Shown here one piece after another: positions 1 to 5,365 of a stretch of 5,365 bases of DNA. Positions within the stretch are counted from its first letter, which is position 1; each line of letters begins with the position of its first letter. Made by a program: the position numbers and the translations under genes. The DNA is from Methanosphaera sp. (GTDB lineage: Archaea > Methanobacteriota > Methanobacteria > Methanobacteriales > Methanobacteriaceae), in contig JAJQHG010000052.1 of assembly GCA_021199865.1 (NCBI GenBank), positions 1 through 5,365 on the forward strand, in the 5' to 3' direction. The notes below the pieces were generated by a model. That model was not told the DNA's origin. It searched no databases and saw nothing but the letters and a program-made list of their open reading frames with translations.

Positions 1-34
1 ATATAAGAATATAAAAATAGTGTATGGAGATTAG

Positions 35-65
35 TATATCACATATGAGATAATATATCACATAT
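35..65. repeat. 12-bp direct repeat, two copies 19 bp apart
   Basis: TATATCACATAT occurs exactly at 35-46 and again at 54-65, a spacing of 19 bp start to start. Between and across the copies lies the near-palindrome TATCaCATATGaGATA (37-52), with 14 of 16 positions symmetrical. Paired sites at roughly two helical turns are typical of DNA-binding protein sites, but in such AT-rich DNA chance is not excluded. Confidence 0.5.
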
Positions 66-78
66 ATTATATTGTTAT

Positions 79-118
79 AAAAACATGGATAATTATTATA
101 TTAAACATGTGGTGTTTA
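79..118 (-). terminator. Possible terminator of first HxlR gene
   Basis: About 14 nt past the stop codon the minus strand can form a hairpin with perfect 6-bp arms TAAACA/TGTTTA around a 5-nt loop (102-118). A U5 tract follows farther on, at 83-79. Archaeal termination relies mainly on U-tracts, so the tract may matter more than the stem. The two are about 18 nt apart, which is not the intrinsic bacterial layout. Confidence 0.35.
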
Positions 119-131
119 GAAAGTTTATCAT

Positions 132-542
132 TTATTCGAATGATTTATTATTAATATCTTTTAACTGCTTCTTACATTCCTCATTAGAACACATACCTGA
201 CTCTTGTGATTCACAGTTTAGTACTTCTATTCCATAGATTGCTAACTCATATATTATACGGTTTAGTTTACGTGATCTGTCTGTTAATATGTATTCAGTA
301 TTACTTCTATGATTATTATCATGAACTATTTTCTCTACAAGCCCATTCTTCTCCATAGACTTTAGTGTTTCTGATAGTACTGTGTTTGTTAGTGTAGGCT
401 TATCTTCCTTAAATTCATTAAAATGTGTTTTCCCATGATACATATCCTTTATTATTGAAACTACCCATTTCCTACTTATTAACTTTAGGGTTGCATCTAT
501 AGGGCATTGAGCATCTCCACATGGTGTTTTCTTCTTTATCAT
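132..542 (-). CDS. HxlR-family winged-helix transcriptional regulator (copy 1)
   Basis: This 136-aa protein is a DNA-binding regulator of the HxlR/MarR-like winged-helix type, acting in the cytoplasm, normally as a dimer. The family signature is clear: CPID at residues 13-16, RKWV at 24-27, the recognition-helix region LTNTVLSETLKSME (51-64), GLVEKI at 67-72 and the wing NTEYILTD (81-88). Five cysteines are present (C8, C13, C110, C118, C123). C13 plus C110/C118 resembles the N- and C-terminal cysteine layout of the thiol sensor YodB. An AAGGGGT Shine-Dalgarno (554-548) ends 5 nt before the ATG and supports this start. It lies downstream of a near-duplicate regulator in the same orientation but has its own TATA-like box and dyad. 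The ligand or stress sensed is not visible from the sequence. Confidence 0.93.
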   Translation of the reverse strand: MIKKKTPCGDAQCPIDATLKLISRKWVVSIIKDMYHGKTHFNEFKEDKPTLTNTVLSETLKSMEKNGLVEKIVHDNNHRSNTEYILTDRSRKLNRIIYELAIYGIEVLNCESQESGMCSNEECKKQLKDINNKSFE

Positions 543-574
543 TACATACCCCTTACATATATATTATCTAGTAT

Positions 575-588
575 ATTCTATATGGAAT
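575..588. promoter_or_regulatory. Near-palindromic operator candidate before first HxlR gene
   Basis: On the minus strand the sequence reads ATTCCATATAGAAT, symmetrical at 12 of 14 positions. It begins 2 nt downstream of the TATAAATA box, so it would lie between the box and the transcription start. A repressor bound there could block polymerase loading, which suits autoregulation by an HxlR protein. The role is inferred. Confidence 0.45.
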
Positions 589-590
589 GA

Positions 591-598
591 TATTTATA
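591..598 (-). promoter_or_regulatory. TATA box of first HxlR gene
   Basis: TATAAATA reads on the minus strand from 598 to 591. A start about 25 nt downstream would fall near 568-570 and leave a leader of roughly 26 nt containing the Shine-Dalgarno. The box suggests that this gene can be transcribed independently of the upstream regulator. Confidence 0.55.
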
Positions 599-628
599 AC
601 TTATTAAGTATTTGCTAGCATACCAAAC

Positions 629-659
629 AAGAGACTCTTCATAATATAGTACTATTATG
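629..659. repeat. Two adjacent inverted repeats between the HxlR genes
   Basis: AAGAG-A-CTCTT (629-639) is followed directly by CATAATA/TATTATG with a 6-nt spacer (640-659). The second also contains the perfect 10-bp palindrome ATAGTACTAT (646-655) and overlaps the stop codon of the second regulator. No U-tract follows on the minus strand, so classic termination is doubtful. They may be RNA 3'-end structures or protein sites. Confidence 0.45.
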
Positions 660-1050
660 TTTCATCATCAAATAGTAACTTCTTAGAGTCATTCTTCATT
701 CTCTCAGGAAATGAATCAATACTAATATTATTGCATCCTAGTACATCTAGGCCATATTCTACTAAGTCATATATTATAATATTTAGTTTACGTGACTTGT
801 CTGTTAGGTGATACTCTGTATTATTTTTATCATATGTTATTTTCTCAACTAATCCTTCCTGTTCCATGAACTTTAGAGTATCTGATAAGACTGTATTAGT
901 TAGTTCTGGTTTATATTCCTTGAATTGACTAAAATGTTTTTTACCAAGATACATATCCTTAATTAGTGCTATTACCCATTTACGGCCAATTAAACGTAGT
1001 GTTGAATCTATTGGACAATTTTCTCCACCATATGCTTCTATTAACTCCAT
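655..1050 (-). CDS. HxlR-family winged-helix transcriptional regulator (copy 2)
   Basis: This 131-aa regulator is a close paralogue of the protein encoded next to it. From CPID to the C-terminal cysteine I count 67 identities over about 95 aligned residues, with a 3-residue gap in the wing. Domain landmarks are CPID (12-15), RKWV (23-26), LTNTVLSDTLKFME (50-63), GLVEKI (66-71) and NTEYHLTD (77-84). It has only two cysteines, C12 and C106, exactly the pair shared with copy 1, and it lacks the extra cysteines of the copy 1 tail. The start is supported by an AGGGGA Shine-Dalgarno (1066-1061) 10 nt upstream. It is transcribed divergently from the three-gene operon and shares a 109-bp control region with it, so it is the likelier local regulator of that operon. 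The signal sensed is unknown. Confidence 0.93.
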   Translation of the reverse strand: MELIEAYGGENCPIDSTLRLIGRKWVIALIKDMYLGKKHFSQFKEYKPELTNTVLSDTLKFMEQEGLVEKITYDKNNTEYHLTDKSRKLNIIIYDLVEYGLDVLGCNNISIDSFPERMKNDSKKLLFDDET

Positions 1051-1073
1051 TATTAAAACTTCCCCTCTTCATG

Positions 1074-1089
1074 GTATGTTTAAACATAC
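1074..1089. promoter_or_regulatory. 16-bp perfect palindrome, operator candidate
   Basis: GTATGTTTAAACATAC is fully symmetrical. It lies 24-39 bp upstream of the second HxlR start codon, probably in the 5' leader or just past the transcription start of that gene. Its length and perfection are unlikely by chance in a 109-bp gap. Dimeric winged-helix regulators bind such sites, so autoregulation is a reasonable inference. Confidence 0.6.
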
Positions 1090-1090
1090 A

Positions 1091-1122
1091 ACTATTATTT
1101 AAACAAGAATTGTTATAATAGT
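1091..1122. promoter_or_regulatory. 32-bp interrupted dyad in divergent promoter region
   Basis: Outer arms ACTATTAT (1091-1098) and ATAATAGT (1115-1122) are perfect inverted repeats. Inner arms AACAA (1102-1106) and TTGTT (1110-1114) form a second pair around GAA. The right outer arm overlaps the TATAATA candidate for the plus-strand operon and abuts the TATAAATA box for the minus-strand regulator. A protein bound here could control both directions. This is seen symmetry plus inferred function. Confidence 0.55.
1113..1120 (+). promoter_or_regulatory. TATA box candidate for three-gene operon
   Basis: GTTATAATA lies about 25 nt upstream of 1142-1143, which would give a leader of about 17 nt with room for the GGGGTGA Shine-Dalgarno. 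The alternative TATTTATAG at 1122-1130 would place the start inside the Shine-Dalgarno and is less likely. Confidence 0.4.
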
Positions 1123-1129
1123 ATTTATA
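1122..1129 (-). promoter_or_regulatory. TATA box of second HxlR gene
   Basis: TATAAATA reads on the minus strand, the same box as before the first HxlR gene. A start about 25 nt downstream falls near 1098-1100, within the 32-bp dyad, leaving a leader of nearly 50 nt that includes the 16-bp palindrome. Confidence 0.5.
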
Positions 1130-1148
1130 GAACAAACTTAATATTTTT

Positions 1149-1155
1149 GGGGTGA
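1149..1155 (+). promoter_or_regulatory. Ribosome binding site fixing the GTG start
   Basis: GGGGTGA is a strong archaeal Shine-Dalgarno and ends 4 nt before GTG at 1160. The overlapping ATG at 1158 runs straight into TGA, so GTG is the only sensible start at this position. Confidence 0.7.
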
Positions 1156-1159
1156 TTAT

Positions 1160-1756
1160 GTGACAAAAGAAAATCAAGCCTTACTAGAAAAGGTTATTGA
1201 AACTGTTACTCCACTAAGAGGTATACTTGATGTTGATGTACTTAATGATGAAGTACGTGCTAAAGTAACTCAAATTGAAATGGAGAAGAGTGGTGAATTA
1301 ATCCCAGTTATTAATGCTGGTGTACATGAATGCCTAAATAGGGATTATACTATTGCAATAATAAAGAATGCATCATTTAGACCACCACCAACTGCAACAG
1401 TACAACTAGTAGATAATAAGGGACACCTACTTGGAGAAGAGATTGTAAATAAAGATCAGAAGGAAAAATACAATGAGGATGAGAATGCTACATATATTAA
1501 TCCAGACTTTGTATTAACAGTAGATCAAGATATTATAGAGGAGAATCTTAAGACAAAGAACTTAGAGGAGAACCCAACAAAGCAGGCATTTGTTCTACCA
1601 CCAGTACAATTTATTGAGGTAGAAGAAATAGAGGGTACTAAGGATGTTGTCTCAAGTAGTCCTGATCCACTAGCAGACGTGTACTTAAAGGAGTACTTCG
1701 GATTTGAAGATGATCCAAAACTTGCATCATTACTAGTAGGATTCAATGTAGAATAG
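1160..1756 (+). CDS. Acidic protein of unknown function, tandem paralogue 1
   Basis: I do not recognise this 198-aa protein. It has no signal peptide or membrane segment and looks cytoplasmic and acidic (I count 39 Asp/Glu against 19 Lys/Arg). It is homologous to the next gene product along most of its length. Shared landmarks are VDxL near residue 25, EM(E/K) at 40-42, PxIN..G at 49-54, the LxxxxGxxxGExI strand at 83-95, and the closing Y(L/I)K(E/D)xxG...GFN at 175-196. A proline run, RPPPT (74-78), and a Glu/Asp/Lys/Asn-rich middle (93-142) distinguish it. The last third, with hydrophobic strands, ends in LLVGFN, suggesting an alpha/beta fold. It starts with GTG behind a strong Shine-Dalgarno and is first gene of an operon divergent from an HxlR regulator. 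A distant link to SseB-like enhancer proteins was considered but I cannot support it. Confidence 0.85.
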   Translation: MTKENQALLEKVIETVTPLRGILDVDVLNDEVRAKVTQIEMEKSGELIPVINAGVHECLNRDYTIAIIKNASFRPPPTATVQLVDNKGHLLGEEIVNKDQKEKYNEDENATYINPDFVLTVDQDIIEENLKTKNLEENPTKQAFVLPPVQFIEVEEIEGTKDVVSSSPDPLADVYLKEYFGFEDDPKLASLLVGFNVE

Positions 1757-1789
1757 TTGTACTAATCACCTAGTTCTGGGGTACAATCC

Positions 1790-2365
1790 ATGAATGAATA
1801 TGAATTAATAGATATACTAAGAAATGAGGATTCAACAATAAAAGTTGACTTACTAGATGATGATAAAAAGAAACAGATCCTATTATATGAAATGAAGCGT
1901 GCATCTGAACCTGTACCATTTATTAATAAGGGTATGGAGGAAGCATTTGAGTATGATGAAGCAGTAGTAGTAATAACAGATAATAGATCAGATAAACCTG
2001 TAAGACACACCGAGGATAATAATACTTTTACTCTTAGAACAGAGGATGGAAGTATTATTGGTGAGTTAATCTATGATGAGGAGGAACTAGAGGAACTCCA
2101 TAATGATCCAACAGTATACTTCTTATCAGAAAACTTTGTTACATATAATAATGCATTTATGTCTGGACAGAAACAATTCTTTGTAATGGAGGCCGAGAAG
2201 AGTAGCTTCATAACAGATAAAGATCTTGATAGTACAGTTGAGAAACTTGTTGTGGCTGTTCCATCAACAGAGACTGATCATTATATTAAGGATTGTTATG
2301 GCATGTCTCATGATGATGCTATTGGTACTGTTATAATAGGATTTAATCCACTAAGAGATGAATAA
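1790..2365 (+). CDS. Acidic protein of unknown function, tandem paralogue 2
   Basis: This 191-aa protein is a diverged tandem copy of the preceding gene product, near 30% identical over the N-terminal 50 residues by eye. Shared positions include VDLLD (19-23), YEMK (33-36), PVPFIN..G (41-48), LxxxDGSIIGELI (82-94) and YIKDCYG...VIIGFN (165-186). It is strongly acidic (I count 44 Asp/Glu to 18 Lys/Arg), has no membrane segment or signal peptide, and carries one cysteine (C169) near the conserved C-terminal block. It starts 33 nt after the previous stop, behind GGGGT at 1778-1782, which is 7 nt from ATG. The gene after it follows with a gap of only 3 nt, so co-expression and perhaps a joint complex are likely. 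Two diverged copies side by side suggest a heterodimer or two specialised versions. Function unknown. Confidence 0.85.
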   Translation: MNEYELIDILRNEDSTIKVDLLDDDKKKQILLYEMKRASEPVPFINKGMEEAFEYDEAVVVITDNRSDKPVRHTEDNNTFTLRTEDGSIIGELIYDEEELEELHNDPTVYFLSENFVTYNNAFMSGQKQFFVMEAEKSSFITDKDLDSTVEKLVVAVPSTETDHYIKDCYGMSHDDAIGTVIIGFNPLRDE

Positions 2366-2368
2366 GAT

Positions 2369-3076
2369 ATGTCAATAATGAAGCTGTTATCACAAGTATG
2401 TGATGTGTATGGTGTAGCAGACCTACAAATAGATAAGGATAGGCTCATAGAAAACTATGGTGAAGATATTCTAAGATACCCCTATGCTATTGTGATTGGA
2501 CATAGGATGAGGGAGGATATCATAGAGAAGATTCCCGAGTCATATAATGATGATACTATAGCACAAGAATATCTTGATGAATACTATAATTCACATCAAA
2601 GAGTACTTGAAATATCCAGGAAGATAGAAAAAGAAGTTAACCATGAAGGTTATAATGCAATAATTCTGGATGTTGGTGGTAATAGTGATAAATTAAATCT
2701 TAAAAGATCATTTAGTAATAAGGCTAGTGCACATATAGCTGGTGTAGGGTGGATTGGTAAGAATAATCTTCTTACTACAAAGGAGTATGGGCCACGCCTA
2801 ACATGGGCAACAATACTAACAGATGCACCATTATCAGATTATGCTGGTAGTCCTATGGATTCACAGTGTAGTGACTGTAAAATGTGTTATACTGCATGTC
2901 CTGGTAAAGCTATAAAGAATATTTCTAATCCAGAGGAATCATATTCACCTGAGAAGTGTGGTGAATATATTATGGCTCGAAGAGACGAGGGTCATCCACT
3001 TGCTTGTGGAATGTGTCTATATATATGTCCATATGGTAATAAGAAGAGTATGGCTATAAGAGCCTCTAAGAGTTAA
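2369..3076 (+). CDS. QueG-like protein with two [4Fe-4S] clusters
   Basis: A 235-aa cytoplasmic redox protein related to the iron-sulfur half of epoxyqueuosine reductase (QueG) and more distantly to reductive dehalogenases. The core motif is HIAGVGWIGKNNLL (122-135), followed by YGPRLTWATILTDAPL (140-155). Cluster one uses C167-x2-C170-x2-C173-x3-C177-P. Cluster two uses C197, C213-x2-C216-x3-C220-P, giving the eight cysteines of a double-cluster domain. QueG proteins are about 380 aa, so this is a short form without the C-terminal repeat domain. The DSAP-type segment carrying the catalytic Asp of QueG is not apparent, and the aligned stretch reads LKRSFSNKA. Archaea make archaeosine, not queuosine, so a QueG name is likely wrong; an electron-transfer or corrinoid-linked reductase role is possible. 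ATG follows the previous stop by 3 nt, with GAGATGA inside the upstream gene as a likely ribosome site; M4 is an alternative start. Confidence 0.9.
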   Translation: MSIMKLLSQVCDVYGVADLQIDKDRLIENYGEDILRYPYAIVIGHRMREDIIEKIPESYNDDTIAQEYLDEYYNSHQRVLEISRKIEKEVNHEGYNAIILDVGGNSDKLNLKRSFSNKASAHIAGVGWIGKNNLLTTKEYGPRLTWATILTDAPLSDYAGSPMDSQCSDCKMCYTACPGKAIKNISNPEESYSPEKCGEYIMARRDEGHPLACGMCLYICPYGNKKSMAIRASKS

Positions 3077-3091
3077 TCCTCACCTACCTCA

Positions 3092-3099
3092 TTTTTTTT
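3092..3099 (+). terminator. T8 terminator of the three-gene operon
   Basis: A run of eight T begins 16 nt past the stop codon and is followed by TATTTATTAA. Oligo-T tracts in the coding strand are the main archaeal termination signal. No strong stem precedes it. Confidence 0.6.
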
Positions 3100-3135
3100 A
3101 TTTATTAACTTATGATCTGTATTACAATATATATC

Positions 3136-3215
3136 TTAGACTATTTTTATTACATTTATTAGACTATTTTTATTACATTTATTAGACTATTTTTATTACA
3201 ATTACTATTAGACTA
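3136..3215. repeat. 23-bp tandem repeat, three copies plus a partial
   Basis: The unit begins TTAGACTATTTTTATTACA and is 23 bp long. Copies at 3136-3158 and 3159-3181 are identical. The copy at 3182-3204 differs by one base (T to A at unit position 20), and a fragment TTAGACTA follows at 3208-3215. Each full copy carries a T5 tract on the plus strand, so the array adds three termination-like signals between two convergent genes. It is a head-to-tail array without spacers, so not a CRISPR. Confidence 0.9.
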
Positions 3216-3226
3216 CTTATCATATA

Positions 3227-5035
3227 CTATGTATCTTCACTGTGAAGATATTCATAGACTTGTTTTGCTAGTTTTTCATTAATATTACTGACACTAGCTA
3301 TCTCCTCTACAGAGGCACTTCTTATAGCTTCAAGGTTATCAAAATGTTTTAGTAGTGCTTGTTTTCTCTTTTTACCAATTCCGGGTATTTCATCTAGCTC
3401 GGATTTAGTGAATGCTTTTGATCTAATATTTCTGTGGAATGTTATTGCAAATCTATGGGATTCATCACGTATATATTGTAGTAGGTGTAGTGCTGATGAT
3501 TCTCTAGGTAGTATTATTGGATCTGACTTACCTGGCACATATACTTCCTCGAATTTCTTTGCTAATCCTATTAGTGGTACATCATTTATACCAAGTTCTT
3601 TGAATACATCTACTGCCATGTGTAGTTGTCCTTTACCTCCATCAATTACTACCAGGTCTGGTTTTATAAACTTTGAGTCATCAGGGTTCATATTCTCCTC
3701 AGTGTATCCTGGTGATATTGGTGTGTATCTTCTAATTAATACCTCACGCATCATTGCAAAATCATTTGGTCCAGGTGTATTCATTTTAAATTTACGGTAC
3801 AAGTGTTTTGCTGGCTTTGCATTCTCAAATACTACGTTTGATGCTACTGCATGTATACCTGATATATTTGATATATCAAATGCTTCCATGTGGTAGGGTA
3901 GTCTTGGAAGATTAAGATAATTCTTCAGTGTTAATAATGGATTTTCTTCCTTTTTTGTTTTCTCTAATAATATTATATGTGCATTCTTCTTTGCTATCCT
4001 AATAAGACTTAGGTAGTTACCATCCTCAGCTACCCTAATTTTTACTCTATGTTTAGCCTTATCAGTTAGCCATTCAAGTATTATGTCCTCATCTATAATA
4101 TTATCCTCTATTATTATCTCTTGAGGTATAGGTACTCTGTCATAGTACTGCTTTATGAACTCTGTTAGTATCTCCTGACTAGTATAATCCTCTATGTTAT
4201 ATAGTGTTAAATCATCCTTTTGACTAGTCTTACCATTACGTACTGATATTATTGTTACTACAGCTATATTATCCTCATAGTCTAGGCCTATAATATCATG
4301 GTCAATACTACGGTTAGGCTGAATATTCTGTTTTTCTAGTGTTACCTGTATTGTGTCTATTTGATCACGTATAAGTGCAGCTTTCTCATACTCCATGTTC
4401 TTAGCATACCTATTCATGTCACGCCTAAGTTTTCGTAGAATCATCTTATATTTTCCCTGCAAGAGTAATTTAACACGACGTATCCTTCTTTTATACTCCT
4501 CATGTGTAACTTTACCTGTACATGGTGCACAGCACTGCTTTATCTGGTAGTTAAGACATGGCCCATCCATATGTTTACATGTTCTTATCTGGAAGGTTTT
4601 GTTGATAAAATCTATGAAGCTTCTTGCACTAGTTGTATCAGTGTATGGTCCATAGTATGATCCACCATCATTTCGTAGGCTACGTGTAATAAGTATACGT
4701 GGATATTCCTCATTAGTAATCTTAATGTAGGGGTACTGTTTTCCATCCTTAAGACTAATATTATATCGTGGCTGATGCTGTTTTATAAGATTAGATTCAA
4801 GAATAAGTGCTTCCTTCTCGGTGATTGTTAAAATATATTCAAGGTAGGAAAAGTGTCTCATTAATACCTGTGTTTTTGGTCTATCAAGTTTATCCTCACT
4901 CTTAAAATAACTCTTAACCCTGTTTCTTAGCTTCTTTGCCTTACCCACATATATTATTGTATCATTAGCATCATGCATAATATATACTCCAGGTTTTTGT
5001 GGTAATTCTTCAGGATCAGTTATCTTCATAGACAT
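3227..5035 (-). CDS. uvrC: UvrC, excinuclease ABC subunit C
   Basis: UvrC makes both incisions flanking a DNA lesion in nucleotide excision repair, working with UvrA and UvrB in the cytoplasm. All domains of the 602-aa family are present. The GIY-YIG 3' nuclease holds PGVYIM (15-20), IYVGKAKKLRNR (28-39) and the acidic E80 region. A cysteine cluster, C153-x6-C160-x7-C168-x3-C172, matches the UvrC iron-sulfur site. The UVR helix for UvrB contact spans about 208-238. The RNase H-like 5' nuclease has D387 in FDISNISG, D465 in VIDGGKGQL and H527 in RDESHRFA. Two helix-hairpin-helix motifs lie at 546-597. AGGAGGA (5049-5043) sits 7 nt before the ATG and favours M1 over M3. The gene looks intact. 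In archaea the Uvr system is patchy and of bacterial origin. It is convergent with the iron-sulfur operon; uvrA and uvrB are not in the window. Confidence 0.98.
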   Translation of the reverse strand: MSMKITDPEELPQKPGVYIMHDANDTIIYVGKAKKLRNRVKSYFKSEDKLDRPKTQVLMRHFSYLEYILTITEKEALILESNLIKQHQPRYNISLKDGKQYPYIKITNEEYPRILITRSLRNDGGSYYGPYTDTTSARSFIDFINKTFQIRTCKHMDGPCLNYQIKQCCAPCTGKVTHEEYKRRIRRVKLLLQGKYKMILRKLRRDMNRYAKNMEYEKAALIRDQIDTIQVTLEKQNIQPNRSIDHDIIGLDYEDNIAVVTIISVRNGKTSQKDDLTLYNIEDYTSQEILTEFIKQYYDRVPIPQEIIIEDNIIDEDIILEWLTDKAKHRVKIRVAEDGNYLSLIRIAKKNAHIILLEKTKKEENPLLTLKNYLNLPRLPYHMEAFDISNISGIHAVASNVVFENAKPAKHLYRKFKMNTPGPNDFAMMREVLIRRYTPISPGYTEENMNPDDSKFIKPDLVVIDGGKGQLHMAVDVFKELGINDVPLIGLAKKFEEVYVPGKSDPIILPRESSALHLLQYIRDESHRFAITFHRNIRSKAFTKSELDEIPGIGKKRKQALLKHFDNLEAIRSASVEEIASVSNINEKLAKQVYEYLHSEDT

Positions 5036-5042
5036 ATTATTA

Positions 5043-5049
5043 TCCTCCT
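5043..5049 (-). promoter_or_regulatory. Ribosome binding site of uvrC
   Basis: AGGAGGA on the minus strand, 7 nt before ATG 5035, is the closest match to the consensus in the window. It decides for the first Met; Met3 would have a 13-nt gap. Confidence 0.7.
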
Positions 5050-5058
5050 ACATACTAC

Positions 5059-5088
5059 TATCCATAGGGATAATTATAGTTTAAAATA
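5059..5088 (-). promoter_or_regulatory. Tentative uvrC promoter with near-palindrome
   Basis: On the minus strand TATTTTAA (5088-5081) is a weak TATA candidate that would place the start near 5059, giving a leader of about 24 nt. Between box and start lies the near-palindrome TATCCCTATGGATA (5072-5059), symmetrical at 12 of 14 positions. The other candidate, TATAATTA (5078-5071), would put the start within the ribosome site. Confidence 0.3.
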
Positions 5089-5100
5089 TTAGGTTTTCTA

Positions 5101-5150
5101 GTATAGTATTAATGAATTCTAATATGTATAGTATTAATGAATTCTAATAT
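5101..5150. repeat. Perfect 25-bp tandem duplication upstream of uvrC
   Basis: Two identical 25-bp units, 5101-5125 and 5126-5150, each begin GTATAGTATTAATGAATTC and end TAATAT, so each has a GAATTC site in the middle. They lie about 65-115 bp upstream of the uvrC start codon, just behind the tentative promoter. Perfect identity points to a recent slippage or duplication event. Confidence 0.95.
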
Positions 5151-5365
5151 AATATATTAATTAACAATTTTATATAATAGCTTTTATTCTTATTAGATAA
5201 TTTGTGAATAATTGTTTACTTATTTGATTAGTATTATTAACGATATTATTTAATTGTTAGAGATAATAATAGGGTTTATCATTACTGGAATTAGTTTTAC
5301 TATGATCAATACCTGTTTTTATATATTTTAATTGGTGCTTATTTTTCTTTCATAAATTTTAATAG
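5151..5365. other. AT-rich DNA with no supported gene
   Basis: I find no convincing coding region, tRNA or structured RNA here. Stops are dense in all frames. A plus-strand TTTTTATATATTTTA block (5316-5330) resembles a TATA box and could serve a gene that begins beyond the right edge. TTAATTAA occurs at 5157-5164, but such short palindromes are expected in DNA this AT-rich. Confidence 0.5.

Larger units (their letters stand above)
1..131. other. AT-rich intergenic DNA downstream of first HxlR gene
   Basis: I see no gene here. The stretch is nearly all A and T and holds a hairpin just past the stop codon of the minus-strand regulator (102-118), a 12-bp direct repeat (35-46 and 54-65), a near-palindrome (37-52) and A-runs at 13-17 and 79-83 that read as U5 tracts on the minus strand. 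It may combine the 3' end of the regulator transcript with control sequence for a neighbour lying outside the window. Confidence 0.6.

Overview
The window is an AT-rich stretch carrying archaeal signals: TATAAATA-type boxes just upstream of genes, Shine-Dalgarno sequences of the GGGG(T) or GGAGGA type, oligo-T terminator tracts and short intergenic gaps. Protein content (HxlR regulators, a QueG-like double-cluster iron-sulfur protein, a bacterial-type UvrC) and the very low GC suggest a gut-type methanogen of the Methanobacteriales, most like Methanosphaera. That is an inference from style and content, not from a database match.

Layout from left to right: (1) 1-131, AT-rich non-coding DNA downstream of the first regulator, with a hairpin and a 12-bp direct repeat. 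(2) 132-1050, two closely related HxlR-family winged-helix regulators on the minus strand, each with its own promoter-like region. Over their shared core I count about 70% identity. (3) 1051-1159, a compact divergent control region with a 16-bp perfect palindrome and a 32-bp interrupted dyad that touches the predicted TATA boxes of both directions. (4) 1160-3076, a plus-strand operon of three genes: two acidic, mutually homologous proteins of unknown function (198 and 191 aa), then a 235-aa protein with two [4Fe-4S] clusters related to the iron-sulfur half of epoxyqueuosine reductase. (5) 3077-3226, a T-tract terminator region that includes a 23-bp tandem repeat. (6) 3227-5035, uvrC on the minus strand, convergent with the operon. 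(7) 5036-5365, the uvrC leader with a perfect 25-bp tandem duplication, then AT-rich DNA with no gene I can support.

The most interesting unit is the regulator pair plus the divergent three-gene operon. Both HxlR proteins keep an N-terminal CPID cysteine and a C-terminal cysteine, an arrangement like that of the thiol-based sensor YodB. The operon they face ends in a redox-type iron-sulfur protein. A working hypothesis is a thiol- or electrophile-responsive locus in which the second HxlR protein controls itself and the divergent operon through the shared dyad. The function of the two acidic paralogues is unknown.
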